Virus record (IMG/VR): IMGVR_UViG_3300045999_013115
Location: 1-25,337 of that record
Source of the DNA: a virus
Direction: 5' to 3' (one strand)
DNA: 25,337 nucleotides
This document shows, piece by piece, positions 16,118 to 22,146 of this stretch (its first letter is position 1; each line of letters starts with the position of its first letter). A program made the translations under genes and the position numbers. Under the pieces are notes generated by a model that saw only the letters and a program-made list of their open reading frames with translations, did not search any database and was not told the DNA's origin.

Positions 16118-17034
16118 GATTCAGCGAGTTTTTGGAAATAACTCAGAGCATCATCATCATCTTCGTCATCAGATTGATAAGAAGACTTAGTTTCTGAAAC
16201 TGAACTTACCGAAGAAGTAGTTTCTCCACGACGCTCACGTTCCCATTCTTCCTCTTCAGCAACAACCTCGGGATCTTGATTTTTAGGAACACCACGAAGA
16301 CCAAGGGTATAATCAAGACGCTTCTTCAAATCATCATAAGACTTGAACTCTTTAGGATCAACAAAATCATTCAGGTTATTCAGAGACTTATAGATGCGTT
16401 CCAGTTCATCATCGTCTCCATCAAGAAGAGCAGAAGGAGATGCAAACTCGGACTTATCATAATTCCAATAACCATCTTTCTTTACAAGTTTCAATTTGAA
16501 GTTAGCACCAGTCCAGAAGTCAAAAGGATTGATGGGAGTTTCATCTTCAAATTCAGGTTGCATTGAGGCAAGAATCTTATCGTAAATTTTCTTACCAAAC
16601 TTATAAAGAAAAACTTTACCTTCATTGTCGGGATTAGCAGGATCACGAACAACATAAATGTTTGCGAAATAAGAAAGCTTACGCTTCTGCTTACGTGCTT
16701 CTTCTTTATCTCGGTCAGAACCAGAGTTCCATAGAACACGGTTCTTTTCACAAACAGGACATTGCTGACCAAGAGTAGTCAGGCAGTTGTCGATTAACCA
16801 ACCACCAGGACCTTGGAATGCGTGAGACCATACTTGTGCCCAAGGTAGTTCACAACCTTCTGGGGCAGGGAGAAAACGGATAACTGCGGAACCTACACCG
16901 CTCTTATCCATTACAGGTTTCCAAAAACGGTCGTCATCTTTGGAACCAGAATCATTCAGTTTTTCTACTTGTTTAATGAGTTTCTCAGTGAGGGAACCCA
17001 TTTTGGATTGCTTTTTAAGATCAGCAAAAGACAT
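16114..17034 (-). CDS. 32: Single-stranded DNA binding protein gp32
   Basis: gp32 coats single-stranded DNA in T4-type replication, recombination and repair. The protein starts MSFADLKKQSKMGSL (basic N-terminal B domain for cooperative binding); this ATG at 17034 follows GGAG by 8 nt, so the longer frame to 17097 is not used. The zinc site is intact: H71, C84, C92 and C95 in SHAFQGPGGWLIDNC and QQCPVC, close to the T4 H-x12-C and C-x2-C layout. The C-terminus is the acidic protein-contact tail (SDDEDDDDALSYFQKL). At 306 residues it is near the 301 of T4. It has its own leader with a sigma70-like promoter and tandem repeats. Confidence 0.92.
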   Translation of the reverse strand: MSFADLKKQSKMGSLTEKLIKQVEKLNDSGSKDDDRFWKPVMDKSGVGSAVIRFLPAPEGCELPWAQVWSHAFQGPGGWLIDNCLTTLGQQCPVCEKNRVLWNSGSDRDKEEARKQKRKLSYFANIYVVRDPANPDNEGKVFLYKFGKKIYDKILASMQPEFEDETPINPFDFWTGANFKLKLVKKDGYWNYDKSEFASPSALLDGDDDELERIYKSLNNLNDFVDPKEFKSYDDLKKRLDYTLGLRGVPKNQDPEVVAEEEEWERERRGETTSSVSSVSETKSSYQSDDEDDDDALSYFQKLAES

Positions 17035-17044
17035 TCGTATTCTC

Positions 17045-17076
17045 CGTATTAAATGTGTAAGTCGCATTAAACGTGT
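17045..17076 (-). repeat. Two tandem 14-nt repeats in the gp32 leader
   Basis: On the minus strand ACACGTTTAATGCG (17063-17076) and ACACATTTAATACG (17045-17058) match at 12 of 14 bases with an 18-nt period. They lie between the predicted transcription start and the ribosome site of gp32. T4 gp32 represses its own translation by binding an unstructured AU-rich leader, so these are candidate operator elements. Confidence 0.55.
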
Positions 17077-17087
17077 GTTACTTGTAT

Positions 17088-17116
17088 ATCGTAGCAAATG
17101 AGAGGTCAGGTGTCAA
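17088..17116 (-). promoter_or_regulatory. Sigma70-like promoter of gp32
   Basis: The minus strand has TTGACA (17111-17116, perfect -35), a 17-nt spacer and TACGAT (17088-17093, four of six -10 bases). The -35 overlaps the last codons of the DUF1825 gene. It would start a transcript about 45 nt before the gp32 ATG. Confidence 0.65.
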
Positions 17117-17438
17117 GGGTTTTTTCCAGATTTTTAATTGACTGCTCCATTTTTACAAAAAAATCTTGCAGTGTTTCATTATCTTTCATTCCAAAAATTT
17201 TAGCAGATTCAATCATTCTCTCTTTTAATTCTAAAACTTCTGGGTCATCAGATAAGGACATCCTAAAAACAAAAAGTTTTTGTTTTTCCAAAAACTCCTT
17301 CATTATTTCTAGATGTTCTTTCTTTCTATCATTATCAAAAAATGGAAGCATTAGGAGTTCATTAAAAATTCTATCCTGAAGGAAATCAAGTTCCTTTAAA
17401 GATTTTCTGACTTCTTCCGAATCAAAAAATCTACTCAT
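17106..17438 (-). CDS. DUF1825 family protein
   Basis: A 110-residue helical protein matching DUF1825, a family found in cyanobacteria and their phages. It starts MSRFFDSEEVRKSLKELDFL as family members do (M-x-F-F-D-S) and keeps the later blocks EHLEIMKEFLEKQKLFVFRM, LSDDPEVLELKERM and FFVKMEQSIKNLEKTL. The biochemical role is not known to me. It is inserted between genes 59 and 32, which are direct neighbours in T4, with an ATGA overlap to gp59, so a link to replication is possible but unproved. Confidence 0.8.
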   Translation of the reverse strand: MSRFFDSEEVRKSLKELDFLQDRIFNELLMLPFFDNDRKKEHLEIMKEFLEKQKLFVFRMSLSDDPEVLELKERMIESAKIFGMKDNETLQDFFVKMEQSIKNLEKTLDT

Positions 17439-18028
17439 AACACAATCTCCTTTAGAATTTTTTTGTATTTTGCCACATCAATATTTAGGAAAGGTTTATA
17501 TTTTCTAATCCTCAAACTTACGGTATTCCACACTGGGTCATCCATTTTTTTATCAAATCTCTTAACGTAATCAAATACCATGTCAAATATAACCATTGTT
17601 TCCAATGTTATTGCTTTCTGTAAGTATTTTTTTAGAAGTTCTGGATGCTGATTAGGTTTTTGTTTAAATAAATTTTCCAAATTATCTTTATCAATAACAA
17701 AAACTTCTACTTCAGTCTTAAACAAATAGGCAAGACTTTGATTTCTTTTTACCCATTCATTGAAAACTTTTTCTCCATTTTCGATGATTTCTCCAATCCA
17801 AAGAGATTGAGGATCAGAACAATCCACAAAATTTGCAACAAAATATGCTTTTATTTCTTCATCAGATTTTTGTCTTGAAGTCCTTTCAAAGAAATACCTA
17901 TCCTTTCTCTTATGAAAAGAGTCCAGAGAAGCTCTGGACTTTCCACAATATTTAAAATAATCGTAATTTTCTTTTGTAAAATGATTTTTAAATGCTAAGT
18001 AATTTTTATATACTTCAAATGGTGTCAC
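17435..18028 (-). CDS. 59: Replicative helicase loader gp59
   Basis: gp59 loads the gp41 helicase onto gp32-coated forks in T4. This 197-residue protein (T4: 217) keeps the family landmarks: FEVYKNYLAFKNHF, KRKDRYFFERTS, SLWIGEI, then FDMVFDYVKRFDKKMDDPVW and SLRIRKYKPFLNIDVAKYKK. It begins with GTG, whose GTGA overlaps the gp33 stop, so the start is set by coupling. The order 33-59-32 is the same as in T4 with only the DUF1825 gene added. Confidence 0.85.
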   Translation of the reverse strand: MTPFEVYKNYLAFKNHFTKENYDYFKYCGKSRASLDSFHKRKDRYFFERTSRQKSDEEIKAYFVANFVDCSDPQSLWIGEIIENGEKVFNEWVKRNQSLAYLFKTEVEVFVIDKDNLENLFKQKPNQHPELLKKYLQKAITLETMVIFDMVFDYVKRFDKKMDDPVWNTVSLRIRKYKPFLNIDVAKYKKILKEIVL

Positions 18029-18279
18029 AATGGTAATTTTGCTCTAGTAGTTTTTTTCAAAAAATTTAATTCAATAGCATCATTTTTTAATTTTTCTTTT
18101 AGTGGTTTTGAAACCAATTTAGAAATTGTCTCAACTTCTACATTATTTTCTTCGCAATAATGAACAATGGCATCAATGTAATTAATTTTTGATACTTTTA
18201 CAATGTTCTCTATCTCTTGAGCAAATTTCTGTGGGCACAGAAATCTTTTGTTGATTTCATCTCTAACCTGACTATTCAT
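18025..18279 (-). CDS. 33: Late promoter transcription accessory protein gp33
   Basis: gp33 is the T4 co-activator that ties RNA polymerase with the late sigma gp55 to the sliding clamp gp45. I place the start at the ATG at 18279 (MNSQVRDEINKRFLCPQKFA), which overlaps the nuclease stop as ATGAATAG and gives 84 residues; the frame is open to 18384 but that would overlap the nuclease by 113 nt. The motif KFAQEIENIVKVSKINYIDAI is helical and typical. The acidic clamp-binding tail of T4 gp33 is not seen; the end is TTRAKLPL, which may serve instead. Gene order 33-59-32 supports the call. Confidence 0.75.
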   Translation of the reverse strand: MNSQVRDEINKRFLCPQKFAQEIENIVKVSKINYIDAIVHYCEENNVEVETISKLVSKPLKEKLKNDAIELNFLKKTTRAKLPL

Positions 18280-18961
18280 ACTGCTTAAGGGTATTTCTAA
18301 CAAACTCTCTAATGTATTCGGTAAGTAGTTTGATGTATTTTGCTTTATCGTATTCTTCATAAACAACGCATTCTCCATTTTCACAGGACATAATGATTAC
18401 AAACTTCTTTACCATTATACCAGTAAGTTCGTATAACATACAAGCATACGCAGCACATTGAACAAAATAGTGTTCAATCCATTCTACTGGCTTTGGTTTT
18501 TTGGAAGTTTTAAAGTCAATTATAGATAATTCTGGAATATTGTTTTTTCCTGTATACTCAGCGATGCAATCAACTGTACCGGCAATCCCTAAAACTTTAC
18601 TGTAAAGGGAACTTTCGAGAGCATGAATATTATTTATCTTATTTAATTCTGGTTTAGCGATTTTGAATAAAAATTCAGACAAAGGCTGAACTTGGGGGAG
18701 AGTATCATTATTCAAAAGATGTTCAACTAGAGTATGCATATCTGTGCCTCGACTAGTTGCCTGTCTAGTAATCTTGTCTGCTTCCTCTTCACCAACTTTT
18801 TTACGCCAGTTTGCAAAAAACTGGCGATTTTTAAAACTAGTCACTGATGTAATAGAAACAAGTCTTATGAGTTCTTCTGCATCAGGAACTTTATAATATC
18901 GAATACCATCAATTGTCTCCCTATCAAGTTTAGGAAGATTCAACTCAACATGTTTAAACAT
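18272..18961 (-). CDS. PD-(D/E)XK exonuclease (RecB/Cas4-like)
   Basis: A 229-residue nuclease of the RecB/Cas4/MGME1 type often found in cyanophages beside phoH. Visible motifs in order: SRGTDMHTLVEHLL (H76, E80), ALESSLY (E116), LGIAGTVDCIAEY (D131), SIIDFKTSKKP (D149, K151) and YFVQCAAYACM (Q168). All catalytic positions are present. There is no Cys cluster for the Cas4 iron-sulfur site. The start overlaps the phoH stop (TAATG) and the stop overlaps the gp33 start. A role in processing DNA ends or degrading host DNA is likely; the exact polarity cannot be told. Confidence 0.8.
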   Translation of the reverse strand: MFKHVELNLPKLDRETIDGIRYYKVPDAEELIRLVSITSVTSFKNRQFFANWRKKVGEEEADKITRQATSRGTDMHTLVEHLLNNDTLPQVQPLSEFLFKIAKPELNKINNIHALESSLYSKVLGIAGTVDCIAEYTGKNNIPELSIIDFKTSKKPKPVEWIEHYFVQCAAYACMLYELTGIMVKKFVIIMSCENGECVVYEEYDKAKYIKLLTEYIREFVRNTLKQYE

Positions 18962-19719
18962 TAAAGACCTGCTTCCATTTTTGCAATAATATATTCTTTG
19001 ACAAGTCCAGAACGAACAATGTCATCTACACCAAATTCAACAATATCAAAAGAAGGCATTTTACGAATAATATTCATAAAATCACTAATCCCATTTCTCT
19101 CATTAGTCTTCACTAAATCTGACTGAGTAGCGTCTCCACAAAACATAATCTTACTATTCTCTCCAACACGGGTAATAATAGAATCTAATTCATGGAAATT
19201 CAAATTTTGATATTCGTCAACAATAATAATAGAATTATCTAATGTAGATCCACGAAGAAATGATGTACTCCAAAACTTAATTGTTTCTTGAGTTTTTAAA
19301 TTACCATACAGCATCTCAAAATCCGCATCAGATGGCATTTGGAACATATACTTTACCATATTTTTATATGGAATTTGGTAAAGGGCAGACTTGTCATCGT
19401 GATCTCCAGGTAGAAATCCAATCTCACGAGTTGCCACTAGTGAGCGAACAATATAAATCTGTTCATATGGACTATGTTCACTTAAAACATCTTTAAGAGC
19501 ATTATAGAGTGTGATGAAAGTTTTTCCTGTACCTGCAGCTCCATAAGCTACAATATGTTTTCCTTCGGCATAAGACTCAAATAATTTTTTTTGATTTTCC
19601 GTAAGAGGGTCAATGTCAATCAAATATTCAAAATTGATTGGTTTTTTCCTCTTCATTTGTTTAGCGGTTAATCCAACACCAATTGGTTGTTCGCCGTTGT
19701 TTCTTCTTTTTCTTGCCAT
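18961..19719 (-). CDS. phoH: PhoH family P-loop ATPase
   Basis: PhoH-like ATPases are common in marine phages; the name comes from the E. coli phosphate-starvation gene, and the role in phage is unsettled. This 252-residue protein has Walker A GAAGTGKT (60-67), Walker B IIIVDE (164-169) followed by YQNLNFHELDSIITRVG, and the sensor-like KIMFCGDATQSDL. The N-terminus is short and basic (MARKRRNNGE). It is preceded 3 nt away by a small FmdB-like gene and is coupled to the nuclease gene. No Pho box was recognised upstream. Confidence 0.9.
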   Translation of the reverse strand: MARKRRNNGEQPIGVGLTAKQMKRKKPINFEYLIDIDPLTENQKKLFESYAEGKHIVAYGAAGTGKTFITLYNALKDVLSEHSPYEQIYIVRSLVATREIGFLPGDHDDKSALYQIPYKNMVKYMFQMPSDADFEMLYGNLKTQETIKFWSTSFLRGSTLDNSIIIVDEYQNLNFHELDSIITRVGENSKIMFCGDATQSDLVKTNERNGISDFMNIIRKMPSFDIVEFGVDDIVRSGLVKEYIIAKMEAGL

Positions 19720-19722
19720 AGA

Positions 19723-19962
19723 TTAAATTGGTTTTACGTTTGAACCTGGAACTTTAGAAACCTTTCTTAGAACATCGTTCCAACCTGGGTTTTTATTTAC
19801 GTGCTTACTTAACAAATCACCAACTTCCCCAACATTCATTTGAGTTGGAATGAGTGCTTTTAAATGGGGATTTTCTTCGAGAAATGGTTCTTTTTCTGCC
19901 ATATACATCCATTTCTCAAAAATTTCTCCTGTTTCAGTATTTTCAAATCTATATGTAGGCAT
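19723..19962 (-). CDS. Small conserved protein with FmdB-like N-terminus lacking cysteines
   Basis: A 79-residue protein. It opens MPTYRFENTETGEIFEKWM, which follows the pattern of FmdB/CxxC zinc-ribbon proteins (MPTY-x-F-x-C-x-x-C-G-x-x-F-E) but with Asn, Glu and Thr where the zinc cysteines would be. The rest (LLSKHVNKNPGWNDVLRKVS) also resembles the tail of that family, which often ends with a PGWxEVL-type phrase. It is probably a zinc-free derivative; function unknown. It heads the phoH group behind its own late-type promoter motif. Confidence 0.7.
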   Translation of the reverse strand: MPTYRFENTETGEIFEKWMYMAEKEPFLEENPHLKALIPTQMNVGEVGDLLSKHVNKNPGWNDVLRKVSKVPGSNVKPI

Positions 19963-19984
19963 TTGTGTATAATTATTACTAAAA

Positions 19985-19992
19985 TATTTATT
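19985..19992 (-). promoter_or_regulatory. Late-promoter-like AATAAATA
   Basis: The minus strand reads AATAAATA 22 nt before the ATG of the FmdB-like gene, overlapping the thyX stop codon. Position and sequence match the other late-type boxes of this window. Confidence 0.5.
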
Positions 19993-20704
19993 CTATTGTA
20001 ATAGAGGGAGCATCATTACAATCTGGACAATTTTCTGGTTCCCAACCAAGTGCTTTAGCAATATCAGGAAACTGGCAGATAAAGACACATCGTGCTGCTT
20101 CTGCAATATCCATATGTTCTTTTTGAGTTCCATGAGCAGAACGAAGGTCAATATAATGAATCCATGACCTTACAGATCCCTTCATGTAAATTCTAGTGGG
20201 GGTTGAGAGCGGAAGCACAAACCTTGCACATTCCTTTGCAACTCCTGCATCAAGCATCTTATCGTACAGACGTTGTGCCTCTTCAAAGTGTTGCTCAATC
20301 ATCCCTTCAAACTTTTCCCTTACATGCTCATCAAGATCATTCGTTGAGTTCTGACGATTCTTTTCATCCTGCCTACGAAGTTCAGGGACCTCAGGGAGAT
20401 CAGTCAGAAGTTTAGTGTCTGCATATCGTTGTGAAAATTCCTGAAATGTAAACGACCTATGACGAAGCACCTGAGCTGCAATACCACGAGTAGTATTAAT
20501 CTCAAGAGTCATATCTGCTTGCTCAAAAATAGACCAATGATTTTGTTTAATACAATACCGAAGAAGTCCAGCAGCAGTATCAAATTTAAGTTGATTATTT
20601 GGATTACTTACACGAGCATTGTAGGTAATCACTTCTTGTGCAGATTTTCCTGCAAGTTCTCCTGCACCTTGAGTGACAGAAATTAGTTTAACAATTTGTT
20701 TCAT
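19988..20704 (-). CDS. thyX: Flavin-dependent thymidylate synthase ThyX
   Basis: ThyX makes dTMP from dUMP with methylene-tetrahydrofolate, FAD and NADPH. The 238-residue protein carries the signature RHRSFTFQEFSQRY (81-94), a conservative form of RHRxxSxxxxSxR with Thr85-Phe86-Gln near the first Ser position, and the late block STPTRIYMKGSVRSWIHYID with the substrate-binding Arg region. Length is normal for the family. It lies 4 nt after a small coiled-coil gene and has no clear Shine-Dalgarno, so coupling may help its translation. It uses NADPH, which the gnd product can help supply. Confidence 0.93.
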   Translation of the reverse strand: MKQIVKLISVTQGAGELAGKSAQEVITYNARVSNPNNQLKFDTAAGLLRYCIKQNHWSIFEQADMTLEINTTRGIAAQVLRHRSFTFQEFSQRYADTKLLTDLPEVPELRRQDEKNRQNSTNDLDEHVREKFEGMIEQHFEEAQRLYDKMLDAGVAKECARFVLPLSTPTRIYMKGSVRSWIHYIDLRSAHGTQKEHMDIAEAARCVFICQFPDIAKALGWEPENCPDCNDAPSITIE

Positions 20705-20708
20705 AAAA

Positions 20709-20879
20709 TTATTTTACTTTTTTAAATCCCTTTGATGTTTGTTCTTCCAATCGCACAATTTCTTCTTTTACGGTTTTTAATTGTGCTTTTATTTCTTTAA
20801 TTTGTTCATCAGAATAAAGATGTTCCTGTTTTAACAAACGTTCGAGCATTTTTACAAGTTTTTTTGCTCTTTTAGTCAT
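20709..20879 (-). CDS. Small coiled-coil protein, function unknown
   Basis: A 56-residue, highly charged helical protein from MTKRAKKLVKMLERLL through KEIKAQLKTVKEEIVRLEEQ, with leucine/isoleucine spacing of a two-stranded coil. I chose the ATG at 20879, whose ATGACTAA overlaps the preceding stop, over the ATG at 20891. It stands between another small gene and thyX. No function can be assigned. Confidence 0.6.
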   Translation of the reverse strand: MTKRAKKLVKMLERLLKQEHLYSDEQIKEIKAQLKTVKEEIVRLEEQTSKGFKKVK

Positions 20880-21030
20880 CGTCATCTTCAAATACTTCGT
20901 CGTAATCTAAATGCCTTGGTGGCTTTTCTTCAATTGTATAAGCAGAAACATCAGAATACACTTCTGCTTTTAGCGAGTCAATCAATAACTCAAGATTACG
21001 GACTATAAGTTTTAATTTGTCTTTGTCCAT
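20872..21030 (-). CDS. Small acidic-tailed protein, function unknown
   Basis: A 52-residue protein with an N-terminal helix (MDKDKLKLIVRNLELLIDSL) and an acidic end (YDEVFEDDDD). The frame is open to 21081, but the stretch above 21030 holds a terminator and a promoter, so the ATG at 21030 is the start. A sigma70-like promoter lies directly upstream. It leads the thyX group. Confidence 0.65.
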   Translation of the reverse strand: MDKDKLKLIVRNLELLIDSLKAEVYSDVSAYTIEEKPPRHLDYDEVFEDDDD

Positions 21031-21052
21031 TAGTTGGGTAATCTCTTCTATG

Positions 21053-21081
21053 ATTATACGAAAAAAAAGAGGGGCAGTCAA
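21053..21081 (-). promoter_or_regulatory. Sigma70-like promoter nested in a terminator
   Basis: The minus strand has TTGACT (21076-21081), a 17-nt spacer and a perfect TATAAT (21053-21058). The -35 box is in the loop of the hairpin terminator of the upstream cluster and the U-tract is in the spacer. The start point would fall near 21046, before the ATG at 21030. Confidence 0.7.
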
Positions 21082-21089
21082 CCCCCCTT
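21061..21089 (-). terminator. Intrinsic terminator of the small-gene cluster
   Basis: On the minus strand AGGGG (21084-21088) pairs with CCCCT (21070-21074), with a 9-nt loop and then C and eight T residues (21061-21068). It follows and overlaps the end of the 55-residue gene. Confidence 0.65.
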
Positions 21090-21245
21090 GTTATAAATTG
21101 ATTTGATTTCCAATATCTTCTCAAACCACTCTCGAAGATGTATTCTATAACAAGACCAATACTTACATCCCCTATATGTTAATTGATAACAAGCAGGTGG
21201 TCTATTGTCTTTATCCGCATCATCCCAGTGGTAATTATAATTCAT
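21078..21245 (-). CDS. Small YRG-motif protein (DUF4278-like)
   Basis: A 55-residue protein, too short for usual gene finders: MNYNYHWDDADKDNRPPACY, then QLTYRGCKYWSCYRIHLREW. The L-T-Y-R-G-x-x-Y core resembles DUF4278, a small family in cyanobacteria and cyanophages, here with three nearby cysteines. Its ATG overlaps the previous stop (TAATG) and its stop lies inside the terminator loop, so it is the last gene of a four-gene coupled cluster. Function unknown. Confidence 0.6.
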   Translation of the reverse strand: MNYNYHWDDADKDNRPPACYQLTYRGCKYWSCYRIHLREWFEKILEIKSIYNKGG

Positions 21246-21331
21246 TACTTATACAACCATTGTATATACACTGACAATAAGATAGTTGTAAGTGCAATAG
21301 CAGCAGTAGTAGAAACTATAACTTGTCCCAT
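21245..21331 (-). CDS. 28-residue single-pass membrane peptide
   Basis: The peptide reads MGQVIVSTTAAIALTTILLS then VYIQWLYK: one hydrophobic helix with a short aromatic/basic end. Both ends overlap neighbours as TAATG, which argues that it is translated. Function unknown; very short membrane peptides are common in cyanobacterial photosystems and their phages, but no such homology is visible. Confidence 0.5.
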   Translation of the reverse strand: MGQVIVSTTAAIALTTILLSVYIQWLYK

Positions 21332-21429
21332 TACTTTGCTCCAACTAAGTGTGCTAGTTGTGCTTGGTATTGGCGGTCTTCTTTTTGTTTTTTTTCTTTA
21401 ATGAGTTGAAGTGCATTAAGTTTTTTCAT
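21331..21429 (-). CDS. 32-residue basic helical peptide
   Basis: The peptide reads MKKLNALQLIKEKKQKEDRQ then YQAQLAHLVGAK, a charged helix. Its ATG overlaps the stop of the upstream YRG gene (TGATG) and its stop overlaps the next start (TAATG). Support is the coupling on both sides; function unknown. Confidence 0.5.
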   Translation of the reverse strand: MKKLNALQLIKEKKQKEDRQYQAQLAHLVGAK

Positions 21430-21566
21430 CACTTATGCCCCTCTTTTACGAACTTAACACCACGATATGTTTCATCGTATTGTTGAGTTTGCTGCATCAT
21501 TTGCTGTTGATACTCTAAACGCTTTTGCGTATCGTATTCAACGCCACGATATACTACTTTAGACAT
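21429..21566 (-). CDS. Small YRG-repeat protein (DUF4278-like)
   Basis: A 45-residue protein with two copies of the motif: MSKVVYRGVEYDTQKR near the start and ETYRGVKFVKEGHK at the end, joined by a Gln/Met-rich linker. The Y-R-G-V-x-Y/F core resembles DUF4278 of cyanobacteria. An AAGGAG ribosome site lies 9 nt before the ATG, the best in the cluster, so this is the lead gene of four coupled small genes. Function unknown. Confidence 0.65.
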   Translation of the reverse strand: MSKVVYRGVEYDTQKRLEYQQQMMQQTQQYDETYRGVKFVKEGHK

Positions 21567-21599
21567 TAGGTTTTCTCCTTAGTTTTTTAAGTTAAAGAG

Positions 21600-21617
21600 C
21601 GTTCCTTCAGTCGGCTT
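21600..21617 (-). repeat. Direct repeat, copy 2 (AAGCCGACTGAAGGAACG)
   Basis: The second copy of an imperfect direct repeat that brackets the 51-residue gene. It covers the stop codon of that gene. Compared with copy 1 it differs by a 2-nt insertion; 15 bases are shared. Confidence 0.5.
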
Positions 21618-21762
21618 TTGCGTCTATAAAACATCCTTTTTTTGTTATCTGCTTTAATTCCCAAACAATATCATTCTTCTGATGAAGAGTTAATTCTGGG
21701 TGTTTAATCACTCTACTAATAATAAAATTTGCTTGAATGCAGGTTAAAAAAAGTGCTTCCAT
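21607..21762 (-). CDS. 51-residue conserved-looking protein, function unknown
   Basis: A small helical protein, MEALFLTCIQANFIISRVIK through LTLHQKNDIVWELKQITKKG. The frame is open to an ATG at 21822, but a strong promoter has its -10 box touching that ATG, so the transcript starts after it and the ATG at 21762 is the usable start. The leader and the stop carry the two copies of a direct repeat. Function unknown. Confidence 0.55.
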   Translation of the reverse strand: MEALFLTCIQANFIISRVIKHPELTLHQKNDIVWELKQITKKGCFIDAKAD

Positions 21763-21774
21763 AGATGAACGATC

Positions 21775-21790
21775 CGTTCCGAGTCGGCTT
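21775..21790 (-). repeat. Direct repeat, copy 1 (AAGCCGACTCGGAACG)
   Basis: The first copy, in the untranslated leader of the 51-residue gene. It contains the palindrome CCGACTCGG. See the copy at 21600-21617, in the same orientation. Confidence 0.5.
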
Positions 21791-21820
21791 ACTTCCGTCC
21801 CAAGGGATGAACGTAAGGTC

Positions 21821-21849
21821 ATTATAGACCTATTGACTTATATAGACAA
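21821..21849 (-). promoter_or_regulatory. Sigma70-like promoter of the 51-residue gene and small cluster
   Basis: The minus strand has TTGTCT (21844-21849), a 17-nt spacer and a perfect TATAAT (21821-21826). An AT-only palindrome, 7-bp arms around 3 nt, abuts it upstream (21850-21866) and may act as an UP element or operator. It lies in the gap after the 85-residue gene. Confidence 0.7.
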
Positions 21850-21870
21850 ATATTTTTGTAAAATATGATA

Positions 21871-22128
21871 CTATTTTTTCTTTTTGTTATCTTTTGGAAC
21901 ATATCCATAAACTTTTGGACTTACTCGCCCTTCAGTCCATTTTATAGACTGTATACTACCTTTTCCATACTCGTCGTAGTAAGTATCAAATACTTCAACA
22001 AAAGAACCAGCCTGAACTATATCGTATTTGTTTATATCTTTTAAAATATAAGAAACAATATAAGAATTGATAGGAAGACTCTTATCTTTTGCTAATGATG
22101 GATTGCAGTCTTTATGTATTACCATCAT
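21871..22128 (-). CDS. Conserved cyanophage protein, function unknown
   Basis: An 85-residue protein of a type I recall from cyanophage genomes: MMVIHKDCNPSLAKDKSLPI, YDIVQAGSFVEVFDTYYDEY, then IKWTEGRVSPKVYGYVP and a lysine-rich end. A perfect AGGAGG lies 7 nt before the first of two ATG codons. It follows the DUF6433-like gene by 18 nt. It looks like a compact beta-rich protein; no catalytic motif is seen. Confidence 0.72.
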   Translation of the reverse strand: MMVIHKDCNPSLAKDKSLPINSYIVSYILKDINKYDIVQAGSFVEVFDTYYDEYGKGSIQSIKWTEGRVSPKVYGYVPKDNKKKK

Positions 22129-22146
22129 GATTAGTCCTCCTAATAA

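Noticed and set aside
17035-17097. Longer gp32 start at 17097
   Set aside because: Those 21 codons are translated leader containing the tandem repeats and lie at the promoter start point; MSFADLKKQ at 17034 has GGAG and matches the family start.
17098-17379. Plus-strand 93-codon open frame
   Set aside because: Antisense to DUF1825 and starting inside the gp32 promoter; no support.
21183-21401. Plus-strand 72-codon open frame with hydrophobic text
   Set aside because: It lies opposite the coupled micro-gene cluster, which has ribosome site, overlaps and terminator; the plus frame has none.
21850-21866. AT palindrome as a terminator
   Set aside because: It has no GC pairs and no following U-tract; it abuts a -35 box, so an upstream promoter element is more likely.
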